Part shown: positions 1 through 8,703 of the stretch, piece after piece | Position numbering within the stretch: position 1 is the stretch's first letter | Layout: every line of letters begins with the position of its first letter | Origin: CAKVLS01 sp045534265 | Lineage (GTDB): Bacteria; Bacillota; Clostridia; Christensenellales; UBA1242 | NCBI GenBank assembly: GCA_045534265.1 | Contig: JAZSJH010000005.1 | Span: 186,001-250,000 of the forward strand | Direction of reading: 5' to 3' | DNA length: 64,000 nt | Notes under the pieces: model-generated | Seen by the model: the letters and a program-made list of their open reading frames with translations, nothing else | Databases searched by the model: none | Told to the model about the DNA's origin: nothing | Position numbers and translations under genes: made by a program

Positions 1-32
1 ACGAAATCATTGTTGACGACAAAAAAGACTAA
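1..32 (+). CDS. dnaK: C-terminal end of DnaK chaperone (partial)
   Basis: Only the last nine codons and the stop are inside the window; they encode a short acidic/basic tail, EIIVDDKKD. The tail fits the variable C terminus of DnaK (Hsp70), and dnaK is the usual gene directly before dnaJ in Firmicutes. The identification rests mainly on that neighbour, so another gene is possible. Confidence 0.55.
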   Translation, partial: EIIVDDKKD

Positions 33-52
33 TAGGTTAGAGGGTTTAGAAA

Positions 53-1189
53 ATGGCAGGTAAAGATTATTATTCTATACTTGGTGTTTCTAAAACTGCA
101 AGTCAAGATGAAATTAAGTCAGCCTATAGAAAGCTAGCAAAACAATATCACCCAGACCTTCATCCAAATGACGAGGTGTGCGCTCAAAAGTTCAAAGACG
201 TAAACGAAGCTTACGAAATTTTGGGCGATAGCACAAAACGAAGCAACTATGACCAATTCGGCACTGCAGGTGGCGGAAGCGACTTCTTTGGCGGAAATGG
301 CGGCTTCGGTGGCCAAGGCTTTGGTGGAGGTTTCGGCGGTTTTGAAGATATCTTTAGCAATATCTTTTCTGGGTTTGGTGGTGGCGGTAGAGCCCAAACA
401 GTAACCCAAGGCGAAGATATTATTACTCATATGGATTTGTCTTTTGAAGAAGCTGTCTTTGGCTGTGAAAAGACAATCAAAGTAAACCGTACCGAAAAAT
501 GCTCAAGCTGCTCGGGCACAGGTGCAAAACACGGAACAGCAATGGAAACTTGCTCAGAGTGTAAAGGTACAGGTCAAGTTAGATATGTTCAAGACACAAT
601 GTTTGGCAGAGTAGTAAAAACTGGTGTCTGCAAAAAGTGTAATGGCAAAGGTCAAATCATCAAAGAAAAATGTACCGAATGTAATGGCAGAGGAACAACA
701 AACGTTCAAAAAGAAATCAAAATCAAAATCCCTGCTGGTATTGATAATAACCAAGTTATTACAATGCGTGGTAACGGTCACGCATCTTATAATGGCGGAC
801 CAAATGGCGACCTTCAAATCGAAGTAACAGTAAAACCACACGAAATCTTGCAAAGAGATGGTGTTAACTTGTATTTAGATTTGTATGTTCCATTTACAAC
901 AGCATACCTTGGCGGAAAGGTAACAATTCCTACAACAAACTCAAGTCAAGAGCTTACAATTCCACCACTTACTCAACCAAATACTGTCTTTAGACTAAAA
1001 GGCAAAGGTATCAAACATCTTAACAAAGAAAGTTTTGGAGATATCATAGTAACTCTTCGTGTAGAGATGCCAAAACAAGCATCAAAACAAGACAAAGAAG
1101 TTATCGAAAAACTAAAAGAAACAACATCTATAAACGCTTACGCAAAATCAAAAGCGTACGAAGACAAATTAAGAAAATATCTAAAATAA
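53..1189 (+). CDS. dnaJ: Chaperone protein DnaJ (Hsp40)
   Basis: Co-chaperone that stimulates the ATPase of DnaK and delivers unfolded clients. At 378 residues it is full length for type I DnaJ. The J domain has HPD at residues 33-35. A Gly/Phe-rich linker follows (about 71-112). Four CxxCxGxG zinc-binding repeats start at C150, C167, C193 and C207. A C-terminal substrate-binding region completes the protein. The start has AGAGGG about 10 bases upstream and lies 21 bases after the presumed dnaK stop, so the two are probably co-transcribed. A hairpin terminator follows the stop. Confidence 0.97.
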   Translation: MAGKDYYSILGVSKTASQDEIKSAYRKLAKQYHPDLHPNDEVCAQKFKDVNEAYEILGDSTKRSNYDQFGTAGGGSDFFGGNGGFGGQGFGGGFGGFEDIFSNIFSGFGGGGRAQTVTQGEDIITHMDLSFEEAVFGCEKTIKVNRTEKCSSCSGTGAKHGTAMETCSECKGTGQVRYVQDTMFGRVVKTGVCKKCNGKGQIIKEKCTECNGRGTTNVQKEIKIKIPAGIDNNQVITMRGNGHASYNGGPNGDLQIEVTVKPHEILQRDGVNLYLDLYVPFTTAYLGGKVTIPTTNSSQELTIPPLTQPNTVFRLKGKGIKHLNKESFGDIIVTLRVEMPKQASKQDKEVIEKLKETTSINAYAKSKAYEDKLRKYLK

Positions 1190-1216
1190 AGTCTAGTTCT
1201 TAGGCTTTATTTTTTT
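1187..1216 (+). terminator. Intrinsic terminator after dnaJ
   Basis: AAAGTCTA pairs with TAGGCTTT (one G-U pair) around a short loop, followed by a T7 run. It separates the chaperone operon from the rsmE transcript. Confidence 0.75.
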
Positions 1217-1308
1217 ATCTAAATTTATTTTGCAAAATAGATTAACTAATAAAGTTAAAGCAAGGATAGTGCATAATTATTTTTGTTACTCAAAAATTTC
1301 ACTATTAC

Positions 1309-1343
1309 TTGCAATATTTTATTTATATAGTTATAATAAAATT
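1309..1343 (+). promoter_or_regulatory. rsmE promoter predicting a leaderless mRNA
   Basis: TTGCAA (1309-1314), a 17-base spacer, then TATAAT (1332-1337). Only six bases (AAAATT) separate the -10 box from the ATG at 1344. Transcription should therefore start at or next to the A of the start codon. No Shine-Dalgarno sequence precedes the ATG. Confidence 0.75.
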
Positions 1344-2069
1344 ATGGAAAAAAGATTTTTTATTACAAACGAAAATATTAATAATGATACAATTACCTTA
1401 ACAGGAGAAGAACACAACCACCTATCACGTGTTTTGAGACTTCCTGTTGGGGCAGAAGTAGAGTGTTTTGCTGATGGCGATAATTTATATAATTGCGAAA
1501 TCACTTCGATTACAAAGCAATTTACGGCTTTGAAAATTTTATCAACTTATGATTGTAGCGCCAATCCAAAAGAAAATGTAACATTATTCCAAGCCCTTCC
1601 AAAAGGCGAAAAACTAGAGCTTATTATCCAAAAGACTAGCGAGCTTGGAATAGCCGAAATTGTAACATTTACATCAAACTTTACAATAGCAAAAACAAAT
1701 GATAATAAACTCCCACGCCTTGAGAAAATTGCAGTATCAGCTGCAAAACAATGTGGAAGAACACGCCTTATAAAACTTAGCCCAACAATCACATTCAAAC
1801 AAATGTTAGAAAGACTAAAAGATTATGATGTTGTGATTTTTGCCAACGAAACCGAAGATAAGGGCGGGGTTCATAATCTTATACATAATGGGCTAAAAAT
1901 CGCCCTTATTGTTGGTAGCGAAGGCGGATTCTCTTCTCAAGAAATAGAGCAAATAAAGGCCATGGGTGCTAAGTCAATATCTATGGGCAGAAGAATATTA
2001 AGAGCCGAAACAGCAGCTATTAGTTTATCAGCTTGCGTTTTGTATGAACTAGGAGAATTAGGTCTATGA
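1344..2069 (+). CDS. rsmE: 16S rRNA (uracil-1498-N3)-methyltransferase RsmE
   Basis: SPOUT-family methyltransferase that makes m3U1498 in 16S rRNA. The N-terminal PUA-like part contains TGEEHNHLSRVLR. The C-terminal trefoil-knot SAM site shows VGSEGGFSSQE and GRRILRAETA. The protein has 241 residues, normal for the family. An upstream in-frame TTG would add 38 unrelated residues running through the promoter, so ATG 1344 was chosen. That ATG sits six bases after a -10 box without an SD, so the mRNA is predicted to be leaderless. The 3' end overlaps mtaB by four bases. Confidence 0.94.
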   Translation: MEKRFFITNENINNDTITLTGEEHNHLSRVLRLPVGAEVECFADGDNLYNCEITSITKQFTALKILSTYDCSANPKENVTLFQALPKGEKLELIIQKTSELGIAEIVTFTSNFTIAKTNDNKLPRLEKIAVSAAKQCGRTRLIKLSPTITFKQMLERLKDYDVVIFANETEDKGGVHNLIHNGLKIALIVGSEGGFSSQEIEQIKAMGAKSISMGRRILRAETAAISLSACVLYELGELGL

Positions 2070-3316
2070 AAGTATGCTGTATAAACCTTGGTTGCAAAGT
2101 AAACCAATACGAAATAGATAGTATTGTATGTAGCCTAAAGGGAAATTGCGAAGTTGTAACCGAACTTCAGCCGGCGGACATTTATATTGTCAATACTTGC
2201 GCTGTAACTAGCGAAGCTGAGAAAAAGAGCAGACAGTATATCTCAAAAATTACAAATCTAAACAAAGACGCAAAGATTTTGGTTTGCGGTTGTGCTAGTC
2301 AAAATAACGCAAAGCAATTTGCCGAAAAAGAAAATGTAAAAGTAGTCTTTGGTACAATGGGCAAGGGCGAAATTATAAACTATATTAACCAAGAACTTGT
2401 AGATATAAGAGAAATAGACCACAAATGTTACGAAGACAATTTGTTTGTCGATAGTTGCGACAGAATTAGAGGTTATATCAAAATCCAAGATGGTTGCAAC
2501 AACTTTTGTAATTACTGCCTAATTCCATATCTAAGGGGTAGAAGCAGGTCAAGAAATCTTGATTCTATTGTAAAAGAGGCAAAAGCCCTATCTCAAAATG
2601 TAAAAGAAATTGTAATCACCGGTATCAATATTTCGGACTATCGCATAGACGGAAATCTTGCTCTTGGCAGAGTAATGGAGAGCCTAAAAGACCTACCAGT
2701 TCGTATCCGTATAGGCTCACTAGAAGTTAATGTTATAACTGATGAACTTCTGCAAACCCTATCTCAAATGGACAACTTCTGTCCACAGTTTCACTTGTCA
2801 CTTCAAAACGGCTGCGACAAAGTCTTAAAGGAAATGAACAGACACTATACTGCAAGCGAGTATTTAGACAAAGTAAACCTTATAAGAAAATACTTTCCAT
2901 ATGCCGGAATTACTACCGATTTGATTGTTGGCTATCCAACCGAAACTGATGAAGATTTTGCAAAATCTTGCGAGTTTTTGAAAAAGGTAAAGTTTTCTCA
3001 AGTACATTATTTTGCCTACTCAAACAGAGCAGGAACAGTAGCTGGTCGCCTTCCACAAATTAATGGTCAAATAATTAAAAATAGAGAGTTGGCACTAAAA
3101 CCTATTGTAAATGGCCTAAAAACAAGCTTTATTAACCTAAACAAAGATAGAATATTAGATGTCTTGGTGGAAGAAAAGATAGGAGATTACTTTGTAGGCT
3201 ACAGCAAAAACTATATAAGATGCTATATCAAATCAACTGATGATTTAACAAACAATGTTGTCAAAGTAACAATTGCCGAAACTTACAAAGACGGCGCTAT
3301 AGTAACATTAATATAA
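2066..3316 (+). CDS. mtaB: tRNA (t6A37) methylthiotransferase MtaB
   Basis: Radical-SAM methylthiotransferase that converts t6A37 to ms2t6A37 in tRNAs reading ANN codons. The N-terminal UPF0004 domain opens with CCINLGCKVNQYE and has NTCAVTSEA, supplying ligands for one 4Fe-4S cluster. The radical SAM site is CNNFCNYC, and a TRAM-like tail ends the protein. The KVNQYE signature and the rsmE-mtaB-rpsU context favour MtaB over MiaB or RimO; a separate RimO gene lies at the right end of the window. The start overlaps the rsmE stop (ATGA), implying translational coupling. Confidence 0.93.
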   Translation: MKVCCINLGCKVNQYEIDSIVCSLKGNCEVVTELQPADIYIVNTCAVTSEAEKKSRQYISKITNLNKDAKILVCGCASQNNAKQFAEKENVKVVFGTMGKGEIINYINQELVDIREIDHKCYEDNLFVDSCDRIRGYIKIQDGCNNFCNYCLIPYLRGRSRSRNLDSIVKEAKALSQNVKEIVITGINISDYRIDGNLALGRVMESLKDLPVRIRIGSLEVNVITDELLQTLSQMDNFCPQFHLSLQNGCDKVLKEMNRHYTASEYLDKVNLIRKYFPYAGITTDLIVGYPTETDEDFAKSCEFLKKVKFSQVHYFAYSNRAGTVAGRLPQINGQIIKNRELALKPIVNGLKTSFINLNKDRILDVLVEEKIGDYFVGYSKNYIRCYIKSTDDLTNNVVKVTIAETYKDGAIVTLI

Positions 3317-3322
3317 GGAAAA

Positions 3323-3355
3323 AATCAGTCATATTTTGACTGGTTTTTATTTTTA
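3323..3355 (+). terminator. Intrinsic terminator after mtaB
   Basis: AATCAGTCA pairs with TGACTGGTT (one G-U pair) with a short AT loop and is followed by T-rich sequence. Confidence 0.7.
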
Positions 3356-3423
3356 CCAAATAAACTTTTTTTGTTATAAAAGTTCTTTTTTCTGTCCAAA
3401 ATTTTCAAAAACGAAAAAAGTAG

Positions 3424-3451
3424 TTGACAAATTTTGCTAATTATATATAAT
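3424..3451 (+). promoter_or_regulatory. rpsU promoter
   Basis: Consensus TTGACA (3424-3429), 16-base spacer, TATAAT (3446-3451). The predicted start is about 30 bases before the strong rpsU SD (GAGGGGGTGA). Confidence 0.8.
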
Positions 3452-3489
3452 AAATATCGTTAGTTTATTTGCGAGGGGGTGAATAATAG

Positions 3490-3666
3490 ATGTCTACAGT
3501 TAAAGTTGGAGAAAACGAAAGCCTAGAAAGCGCTCTAAAAAGATTTAAGAGAAAATGCCAAAAAGACGGTATTATTGGCGACCTTCGTAAAAGAGAAGCT
3601 TACGAAAAACCAAGCGTAAAACGTAAGAAAAAAGCAGAAGCTGCAAGAAAAAGAAAAAATAAGTAA
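3490..3666 (+). CDS. rpsU: 30S ribosomal protein bS21
   Basis: Small basic protein of the 30S subunit (58 residues). It starts MSTVKVGENESLESAL, followed by KRFKRKCQKDGI and a Lys/Arg-rich C-terminal helix, matching the bS21 family in sequence and length. A very strong SD, GAGGGGGTGA, lies eight bases before the ATG. It has its own consensus promoter and terminator, so it is monocistronic and probably highly expressed. Confidence 0.96.
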   Translation: MSTVKVGENESLESALKRFKRKCQKDGIIGDLRKREAYEKPSVKRKKKAEAARKRKNK

Positions 3667-3674
3667 TTTATTTT

Positions 3675-3702
3675 AAGACAGGTTTTATTACCTGTCTTTT
3701 TT
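3675..3702 (+). terminator. Intrinsic terminator after rpsU
   Basis: AAGACAGG pairs perfectly with CCTGTCTT across an eight-base loop, followed by a T run. Confidence 0.85.
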
Positions 3703-3835
3703 GTTGCAAAATTTTAAGTTTGGCTTGTATTTGCATAAATTGTAGTATTTGCGTGTTTATCTTCATATATCCATATTTTTCGCATCAATATACAAAAACC
3801 TACTAATCTTCGACCATTTTAGACAGGTGGTTTGA

Positions 3836-3863
3836 TTGTGTATTTTTACAGTTGGCGTATAAT
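3836..3863 (+). promoter_or_regulatory. Promoter of the orphan gene at 3911
   Basis: TTGTGT (3836-3841), 16-base spacer, TATAAT (3858-3863). The short leader contains a weak interrupted hairpin (TTGT...CCC / GGGACAA) just before the SD AAGGAG. Confidence 0.6.
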
Positions 3864-3910
3864 AGCCCTTGTCGCACCCAAAAATTCGGGACAAATAAAA
3901 GGAGAATATT

Positions 3911-4297
3911 ATGTCAAAATCAACAAGTTTATCCATGCTTGCAAAGTCGGCAAAAGCAAGGCTTAGATGTAATAGTTACATAGCAGGTCAAACAATCACA
4001 AAACCAACTAATTTTAAGGATTACATTGAAAAATCAACCGAAGACAAAAACAGAAAAACCATTGTTCAAAACGTAGTAGTAAATACTTATGATGAGATGC
4101 TTTACAAAAAAGTCTGTGAAATAATCGACAAAGGACTTGATAGAGTAAACCCTATAAACGAACTTATGGACAAAAAGGTCTTTGCAGGGCTAGACTTTGA
4201 AGCAAAACAACACTATATCTCAACACTTAATTTTAAGTACAAAGAGTTAAGACAAAGATACTACAGAGAACATATGTCAAACTATAGCTTTGGCTGA
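3911..4297 (+). CDS. Hypothetical protein, 128 residues
   Basis: I do not recognise this protein. It is basic and soluble-looking, with no signal peptide or membrane segment. The N terminus is Ser/Lys/Ala-rich (MSKSTSLSMLAKSAKARLR). The C-terminal half looks helical and ends in an Arg/Tyr-rich stretch (KYKELRQRYYREH). AAGGAG lies nine bases before the ATG. A promoter and terminator frame it as a single-gene unit between rpsU and pcrA. Codon use matches the neighbours. Confidence 0.8.
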   Translation: MSKSTSLSMLAKSAKARLRCNSYIAGQTITKPTNFKDYIEKSTEDKNRKTIVQNVVVNTYDEMLYKKVCEIIDKGLDRVNPINELMDKKVFAGLDFEAKQHYISTLNFKYKELRQRYYREHMSNYSFG

Positions 4298-4305
4298 TAA
4301 ATGTA

Positions 4306-4332
4306 AGTCCTGAAAAAGTCAGGGCTTTTTTA
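4306..4332 (+). terminator. Intrinsic terminator after the gene at 3911
   Basis: AGTCCTGA pairs with TCAGGGCT (one G-U pair) around an AAAAG loop, followed by T6. Confidence 0.8.
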
Positions 4333-4352
4333 TTTTTAATAGCAAAAGTTGT

Positions 4353-4387
4353 TTGTATTTTTATGATGATTTTGATATAATAACCTT
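4353..4387 (+). promoter_or_regulatory. pcrA promoter predicting a leaderless mRNA
   Basis: TTGTAT (4353-4358), 17-base spacer, TATAAT (4376-4381), then six bases (AACCTT) to the ATG. No SD is present. The geometry is the same as at rsmE. Confidence 0.75.
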
Positions 4388-6679
4388 ATGAAAAATTTTG
4401 ACCTTAATGATTTGAATAACGAACAAAAACTAGCCCTTCAAGAAACTGAAGGGCCTATTCTTGTAACAGCCGGAGCAGGTAGCGGAAAGACTAGACTACT
4501 TACATATCGTATAGCTCATCTTATCCGTGACAAATATGTATCTCCATATAACATTTTGGCGATAACTTTTACTAACAAAGCCACCAAAGAAATGCAAGCC
4601 CGTTTAGAGAATATGGTAGAAGATAGCGACAAAATATGGGTTTCTACATTCCACGCTCTATGTTGCAAAATATTAAGACGCAATATTGTTGCCTTTCAAA
4701 ACAAAGTAAATCTAAAAAGAGAAACTGAGTATAGAAAGGGTTTTGATAGCAATTTTTCGATTTATTCTGATACCGACAAAGATAAGATTTTGAAAGACGT
4801 TTTTGCTAAAAACAATGTAACAGACGAGAGCATTATGAAAAATGCTGTATGGCATATATCTAATGCTAAAAACAAAAACCTAACTCCTTTTGAGTATCAA
4901 AAAGAGTATATGGAAACCGAAGATATCGATACTTATGCCAAGATTTATAACAGCTACCAAATAGAGCTAGAAAACAACAACGCTCTAGACTTTGATGACC
5001 TTTTAACAAAAACATACGAACTATTCAAAATGTGTCCAGAAGTTTTGAGTTATTATCAAAACAAATTCCAATATATTCATATTGACGAGTTCCAAGACAC
5101 AAATACTGTTCAATACCAAATAGTAAGTTTGCTTGCTCAAAAACATAAAAACATCTTTGCTGTAGGTGATGAAGACCAATGTATCTATGGCTGGAGAGGC
5201 GCAAACATTTCAAATATTTTGGACTTCAAAAAGGACTTTCCAGATTGTAAAACATTTAAGCTGGAACAAAACTATCGTAGTACTAAAAATATTCTAAACA
5301 CAGCAAACACCCTAATCAAACACAATAGTATTCGTAATCCAAAGAGCCTTTGGACGGAAAATATTGATGGCGTTAGGGTTGAGTATAACTCCCTTGGAAC
5401 AGAGAGTGACGAAGCAGAATTTGTAACAACTACAATTTACAACCTAGTCCGTGAATCTGGCTATAAATATGGCGATATAGCAGTCCTTATGAGACTAAAC
5501 GCACTAACTAGGTCTTTTGAAGAAAAATTCCTAAACTACAATATTCCACACCGTATCTTTGGTGGATTTAAGTTTTTTGAAAGACAAGAAATTAAAGCGA
5601 TTCTTGCATACTTAAGACTTCTTGTAAACCCACAAGATAGCGCAGCGCTTCTTCGTATTGTAAACTTCCCAAAACGTGGAATCGGTGATGCGTCACTAGA
5701 AGAGCTAAACAAACAAGCAAAATATTATAGCGTAGGACTTATGACGCTTATTCTAAACGAAGAAGATGAGTTTTTCCTTGCAGATAACGTAGCTAATAAG
5801 TTTGATGTCTTTAAGGCTTTATATTTAGACCTAAAAGAAAATATGAACAAACTACCACCAACAGATTTTATAAGATATATGTTATCAAAGGTGGATTTCA
5901 AAAAAGCCTATGGTTCTGGCTCTGAAGAAGATTTATCTAAGCTTATGAACATAGACTCATTTGTATCATCAGTTGACGAGTACTTTGAGCAAAACCCAAC
6001 TTCTACACTAGAAGAGTATTTGCAATCAGTAACTCTTGCTAGCGACATAGATAGTTATGACGAGGCAAACAACGCCGTAACGCTTGCTACTGTTCACTCA
6101 GTTAAGGGACTTGAGTTTAAGGTAGTATTTGTAGTAGGACTTGAAGAAAAGATATTCCCACTTATAAGATATGGTCAATCTACCCAAAAGGATATGGAAG
6201 AAGAACGCCGTCTTATGTATGTAGCAATAACTAGAGCAGAACAAAGATTATATCTTACAAATGCAAAATCACGCTTTATGTATGGAAGACGTGATTATAT
6301 GATGCCATCTAAGTTTTTAACCGAGGCTGAGATAGCAACACGTAGTCAAAGCTTATATAATAACTTTGGCATAGCAACTTATGATAGCAGCAATAACGCA
6401 TATACAAAGAATAATTATAACTTTGCCGGATACGAAAGATCAAAGGTCAGCTTTAGTATGCCAACAAGCACTTTTGGTTCTAGTGGTAGTGCAACTCAAA
6501 AAACAAGTAGTTTATCTGAGTTCAAAGTTGGCTGCCAAGTTTTGCATACAAAATTTGGTATAGGCAATATTAAGAGTATTGATGAGGCAAGCAAACTTGC
6601 AACAGTAGAGTTCAAAGACTTTGGTAGCAAGACACTATCTTTAGAGTACGCCCCAATTAAAGTAATAAAAGGAGAATAA
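4388..6679 (+). CDS. pcrA: ATP-dependent DNA helicase PcrA/UvrD
   Basis: Superfamily 1A 3'-5' helicase for nucleotide excision repair and removal of replication or transcription obstacles. Walker A is GAGSGKT at about residues 29-35. Also visible are AITFTNKATKEM (motif Ia), IDEFQDTN (motif II), VGDEDQCIYGWRGA (motif III), LEQNYRS (motif IV), TVHSVKGLEF (motif V) and YVAITRAEQRLY (motif VI). The last 60 residues (VGCQVLHTKFGIG...) are the Tudor-like RNA polymerase-binding domain typical of PcrA. At 763 residues it is full length. ligA starts five bases downstream, the usual pcrA-ligA pair. The start is predicted to be leaderless. Confidence 0.97.
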   Translation: MKNFDLNDLNNEQKLALQETEGPILVTAGAGSGKTRLLTYRIAHLIRDKYVSPYNILAITFTNKATKEMQARLENMVEDSDKIWVSTFHALCCKILRRNIVAFQNKVNLKRETEYRKGFDSNFSIYSDTDKDKILKDVFAKNNVTDESIMKNAVWHISNAKNKNLTPFEYQKEYMETEDIDTYAKIYNSYQIELENNNALDFDDLLTKTYELFKMCPEVLSYYQNKFQYIHIDEFQDTNTVQYQIVSLLAQKHKNIFAVGDEDQCIYGWRGANISNILDFKKDFPDCKTFKLEQNYRSTKNILNTANTLIKHNSIRNPKSLWTENIDGVRVEYNSLGTESDEAEFVTTTIYNLVRESGYKYGDIAVLMRLNALTRSFEEKFLNYNIPHRIFGGFKFFERQEIKAILAYLRLLVNPQDSAALLRIVNFPKRGIGDASLEELNKQAKYYSVGLMTLILNEEDEFFLADNVANKFDVFKALYLDLKENMNKLPPTDFIRYMLSKVDFKKAYGSGSEEDLSKLMNIDSFVSSVDEYFEQNPTSTLEEYLQSVTLASDIDSYDEANNAVTLATVHSVKGLEFKVVFVVGLEEKIFPLIRYGQSTQKDMEEERRLMYVAITRAEQRLYLTNAKSRFMYGRRDYMMPSKFLTEAEIATRSQSLYNNFGIATYDSSNNAYTKNNYNFAGYERSKVSFSMPTSTFGSSGSATQKTSSLSEFKVGCQVLHTKFGIGNIKSIDEASKLATVEFKDFGSKTLSLEYAPIKVIKGE

Positions 6680-6684
6680 GTTTT

Positions 6685-8634
6685 ATGACAAGACAAGAGT
6701 GGTTAGTTCAAAAGCTAAATGAATACGCCTACAACTACTATGTTTTAGATAATCCAATAGTTTCGGACAAAGACTATGATGTCTTGTATGACGAACTTAT
6801 TGAAATAGAAAAAACAACAGGTATAGTACTTCCTGATTCCCCAACTCAAAGAGTAGGTGGAGAAATACTAAAAGGCTTTAAGAAAGTTCAGCACAAAGTT
6901 AAACTTTATAGTTTGGACAAATGCAACACTTACGACCAGCTTTCAAAATGGGTTGATGATATTAAGGCAGAATACCCACAAGCAACCTTTTCTGTAGAAT
7001 ACAAGTATGACGGATTAAGAATTGTTATCGAATATAAAGACGGATACTTGTATAGAGCATCAACTAGAGGCAATGGTATAGTCGGTGAAGATATTACCGC
7101 TCAAGTAAAAACAATAAAATCAGTACCACTAAAAATAAAATATACAGGCGATTTGACAGTACAGGGCGAAGGTATGATTACACTTTCTAACCTAGAAAAA
7201 TATAACAGGACCGCTGATGAGCCTTTGAAAAACGCAAGAAATGCGGCGGCGGGTGCTATACGTAACCTTGACCCAAAGGTTACTGCTAGTCGCAAACTTG
7301 ATGTGTTCTTTTACGATATAGTGTCAATAGACAAATCTTTTGATACGCAAAGCGAGCAGCACGAGTTTTTGGTTGATAACGGCTTTTTGAGTGGAGATAT
7401 GTTCAAAATATGTACAACTGCTAAAGAGATTATTAGCGCGCTTGACAGAGTAGACAAAATCAAAAACAACATTGATATCTTAATCGATGGTATGGTTATC
7501 AAGCTAAACAACGTAAAGGCAAGAGATGACTTTGGCTTTACTGCAAAATTCCCTAAATGGGCTATAGCTTACAAGTTTGAAGCCCAAGAAGTAACAACAA
7601 TGCTAAATGACGTTGTTTGGGGTGTTGGCAGAACAGGGAAAGTAACCCCTATTGCGCTTTTAGAGCCGGTAGAACTTGCTGGAGCGACCGTTAGCAAAGC
7701 AACCCTAAATAATATCGAAGACATAAGAAAGAAGAAAGTAGCGCTAAATAGCCTTGTATTTGTAAGACGTAGCAACGAGGTTATACCAGAAGTTTTGAGC
7801 GTTGCTCAAACTTTTGATAATAGCACGGAAATAAAACCTATCGAAACCTGTCCAAGCTGTGGCGAAAAACTTGTTATGGTAGGTCCAAACTTATTCTGCA
7901 GAAACGAAAATTGCAGAGATAAGATAACTACAAAGCTTGCATATTTTGGTAGCAGAAACTGCCTTAATATTGAGGGCTTTAGCAAAAAAACAGCCGAGCA
8001 ACTATATGATGATTGCGGGGTTAGAAAGCTATCTGATTTGTATAACCTAAAGCCTGAAGACTTGCAAAACCTAGAAGGTTTTAAGGATAAAAAAATTAGC
8101 AACCTAATCTCTGCCATAGATAAGAGCAAGACCTGCTCACTTAGCAATTTTATCAGCGGACTATCTATAAACGGCGTAGGCGAAAAAACCGCTAAAGATT
8201 TGGCTAAAAAATTTGGTAGTATCGAAGATATTGCAAAAGCAACTATTGAAGATTTAACAACCATAAGAGATATAGGTGAGATTATCGCCGAAAATATAAA
8301 AGAATACTTTGCCGATAGCAAAAATTTAGAACTAATAGCCGAGCTAAATGAAGCTGGCGTTAAGATAACTAATAATAGTGTTGTGGCACAAGAAGGAGTA
8401 TTTTCTGGGCTAAAAATTGTTCTTACTGGCACGCTTCCTACTTATTCTAGAAATAAGGCAAAAGAACTTATTGAGCAAAACGGTGGAGAAGTTGTATCTT
8501 CAGTTTCAAAAAATACCGACCTTGTTTTGGCAGGGGTAGATGCGGGTAGCAAATTAACCAAAGCCCAAAGCCTAGGTATTAAGATAATTGATGAAGAAAC
8601 CTTCAACCAAATGCTAAAAAATAACCAAATTTAG
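6685..8634 (+). CDS. ligA: NAD+-dependent DNA ligase LigA
   Basis: Seals nicks in DNA during replication and repair using NAD+. The N-terminal Ia domain (YDVLYDEL, DSPTQRVGG) is followed by the adenylation motif EYKYDG with the nucleotide-accepting lysine at K107. An OB fold comes next, then a Cys4 zinc finger (CPSCGEKL...CRNENC), helix-hairpin-helix repeats and a C-terminal BRCT domain. The length of 649 residues is normal. A GGAG sequence overlapping the pcrA stop serves as SD. It is co-transcribed with pcrA. Confidence 0.97.
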   Translation: MTRQEWLVQKLNEYAYNYYVLDNPIVSDKDYDVLYDELIEIEKTTGIVLPDSPTQRVGGEILKGFKKVQHKVKLYSLDKCNTYDQLSKWVDDIKAEYPQATFSVEYKYDGLRIVIEYKDGYLYRASTRGNGIVGEDITAQVKTIKSVPLKIKYTGDLTVQGEGMITLSNLEKYNRTADEPLKNARNAAAGAIRNLDPKVTASRKLDVFFYDIVSIDKSFDTQSEQHEFLVDNGFLSGDMFKICTTAKEIISALDRVDKIKNNIDILIDGMVIKLNNVKARDDFGFTAKFPKWAIAYKFEAQEVTTMLNDVVWGVGRTGKVTPIALLEPVELAGATVSKATLNNIEDIRKKKVALNSLVFVRRSNEVIPEVLSVAQTFDNSTEIKPIETCPSCGEKLVMVGPNLFCRNENCRDKITTKLAYFGSRNCLNIEGFSKKTAEQLYDDCGVRKLSDLYNLKPEDLQNLEGFKDKKISNLISAIDKSKTCSLSNFISGLSINGVGEKTAKDLAKKFGSIEDIAKATIEDLTTIRDIGEIIAENIKEYFADSKNLELIAELNEAGVKITNNSVVAQEGVFSGLKIVLTGTLPTYSRNKAKELIEQNGGEVVSSVSKNTDLVLAGVDAGSKLTKAQSLGIKIIDEETFNQMLKNNQI

Positions 8635-8637
8635 TAG

Positions 8638-8666
8638 TTGTAATTTTTATTACATTATGATATAAT
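8638..8666 (+). promoter_or_regulatory. rpoZ-priA operon promoter
   Basis: TTGTAA (8638-8643), 17-base spacer, TATAAT (8661-8666), directly after the ligA stop. It separates the rpoZ operon from pcrA-ligA. Confidence 0.75.
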
Positions 8667-8703
8667 TAATTTGTTAATATATATAAAGGGGAAATATTTT
8701 ACT

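Noticed and set aside
1230..1343. N-terminal extension of RsmE from TTG 1230
   Set aside because: The added 38 residues do not resemble the family and the stretch contains the promoter.
4260..4285. GAACATATGTC resembling a LexA box
   Set aside because: It lies inside the coding sequence at 3911, is only a partial match, and is not near a promoter.
7806..8432. Minus-strand open frame of 208 codons inside ligA
   Set aside because: It is the shadow of a well-conserved ligA coding region; its translation is Ser/Leu/Phe-rich low-information sequence with no SD or promoter.
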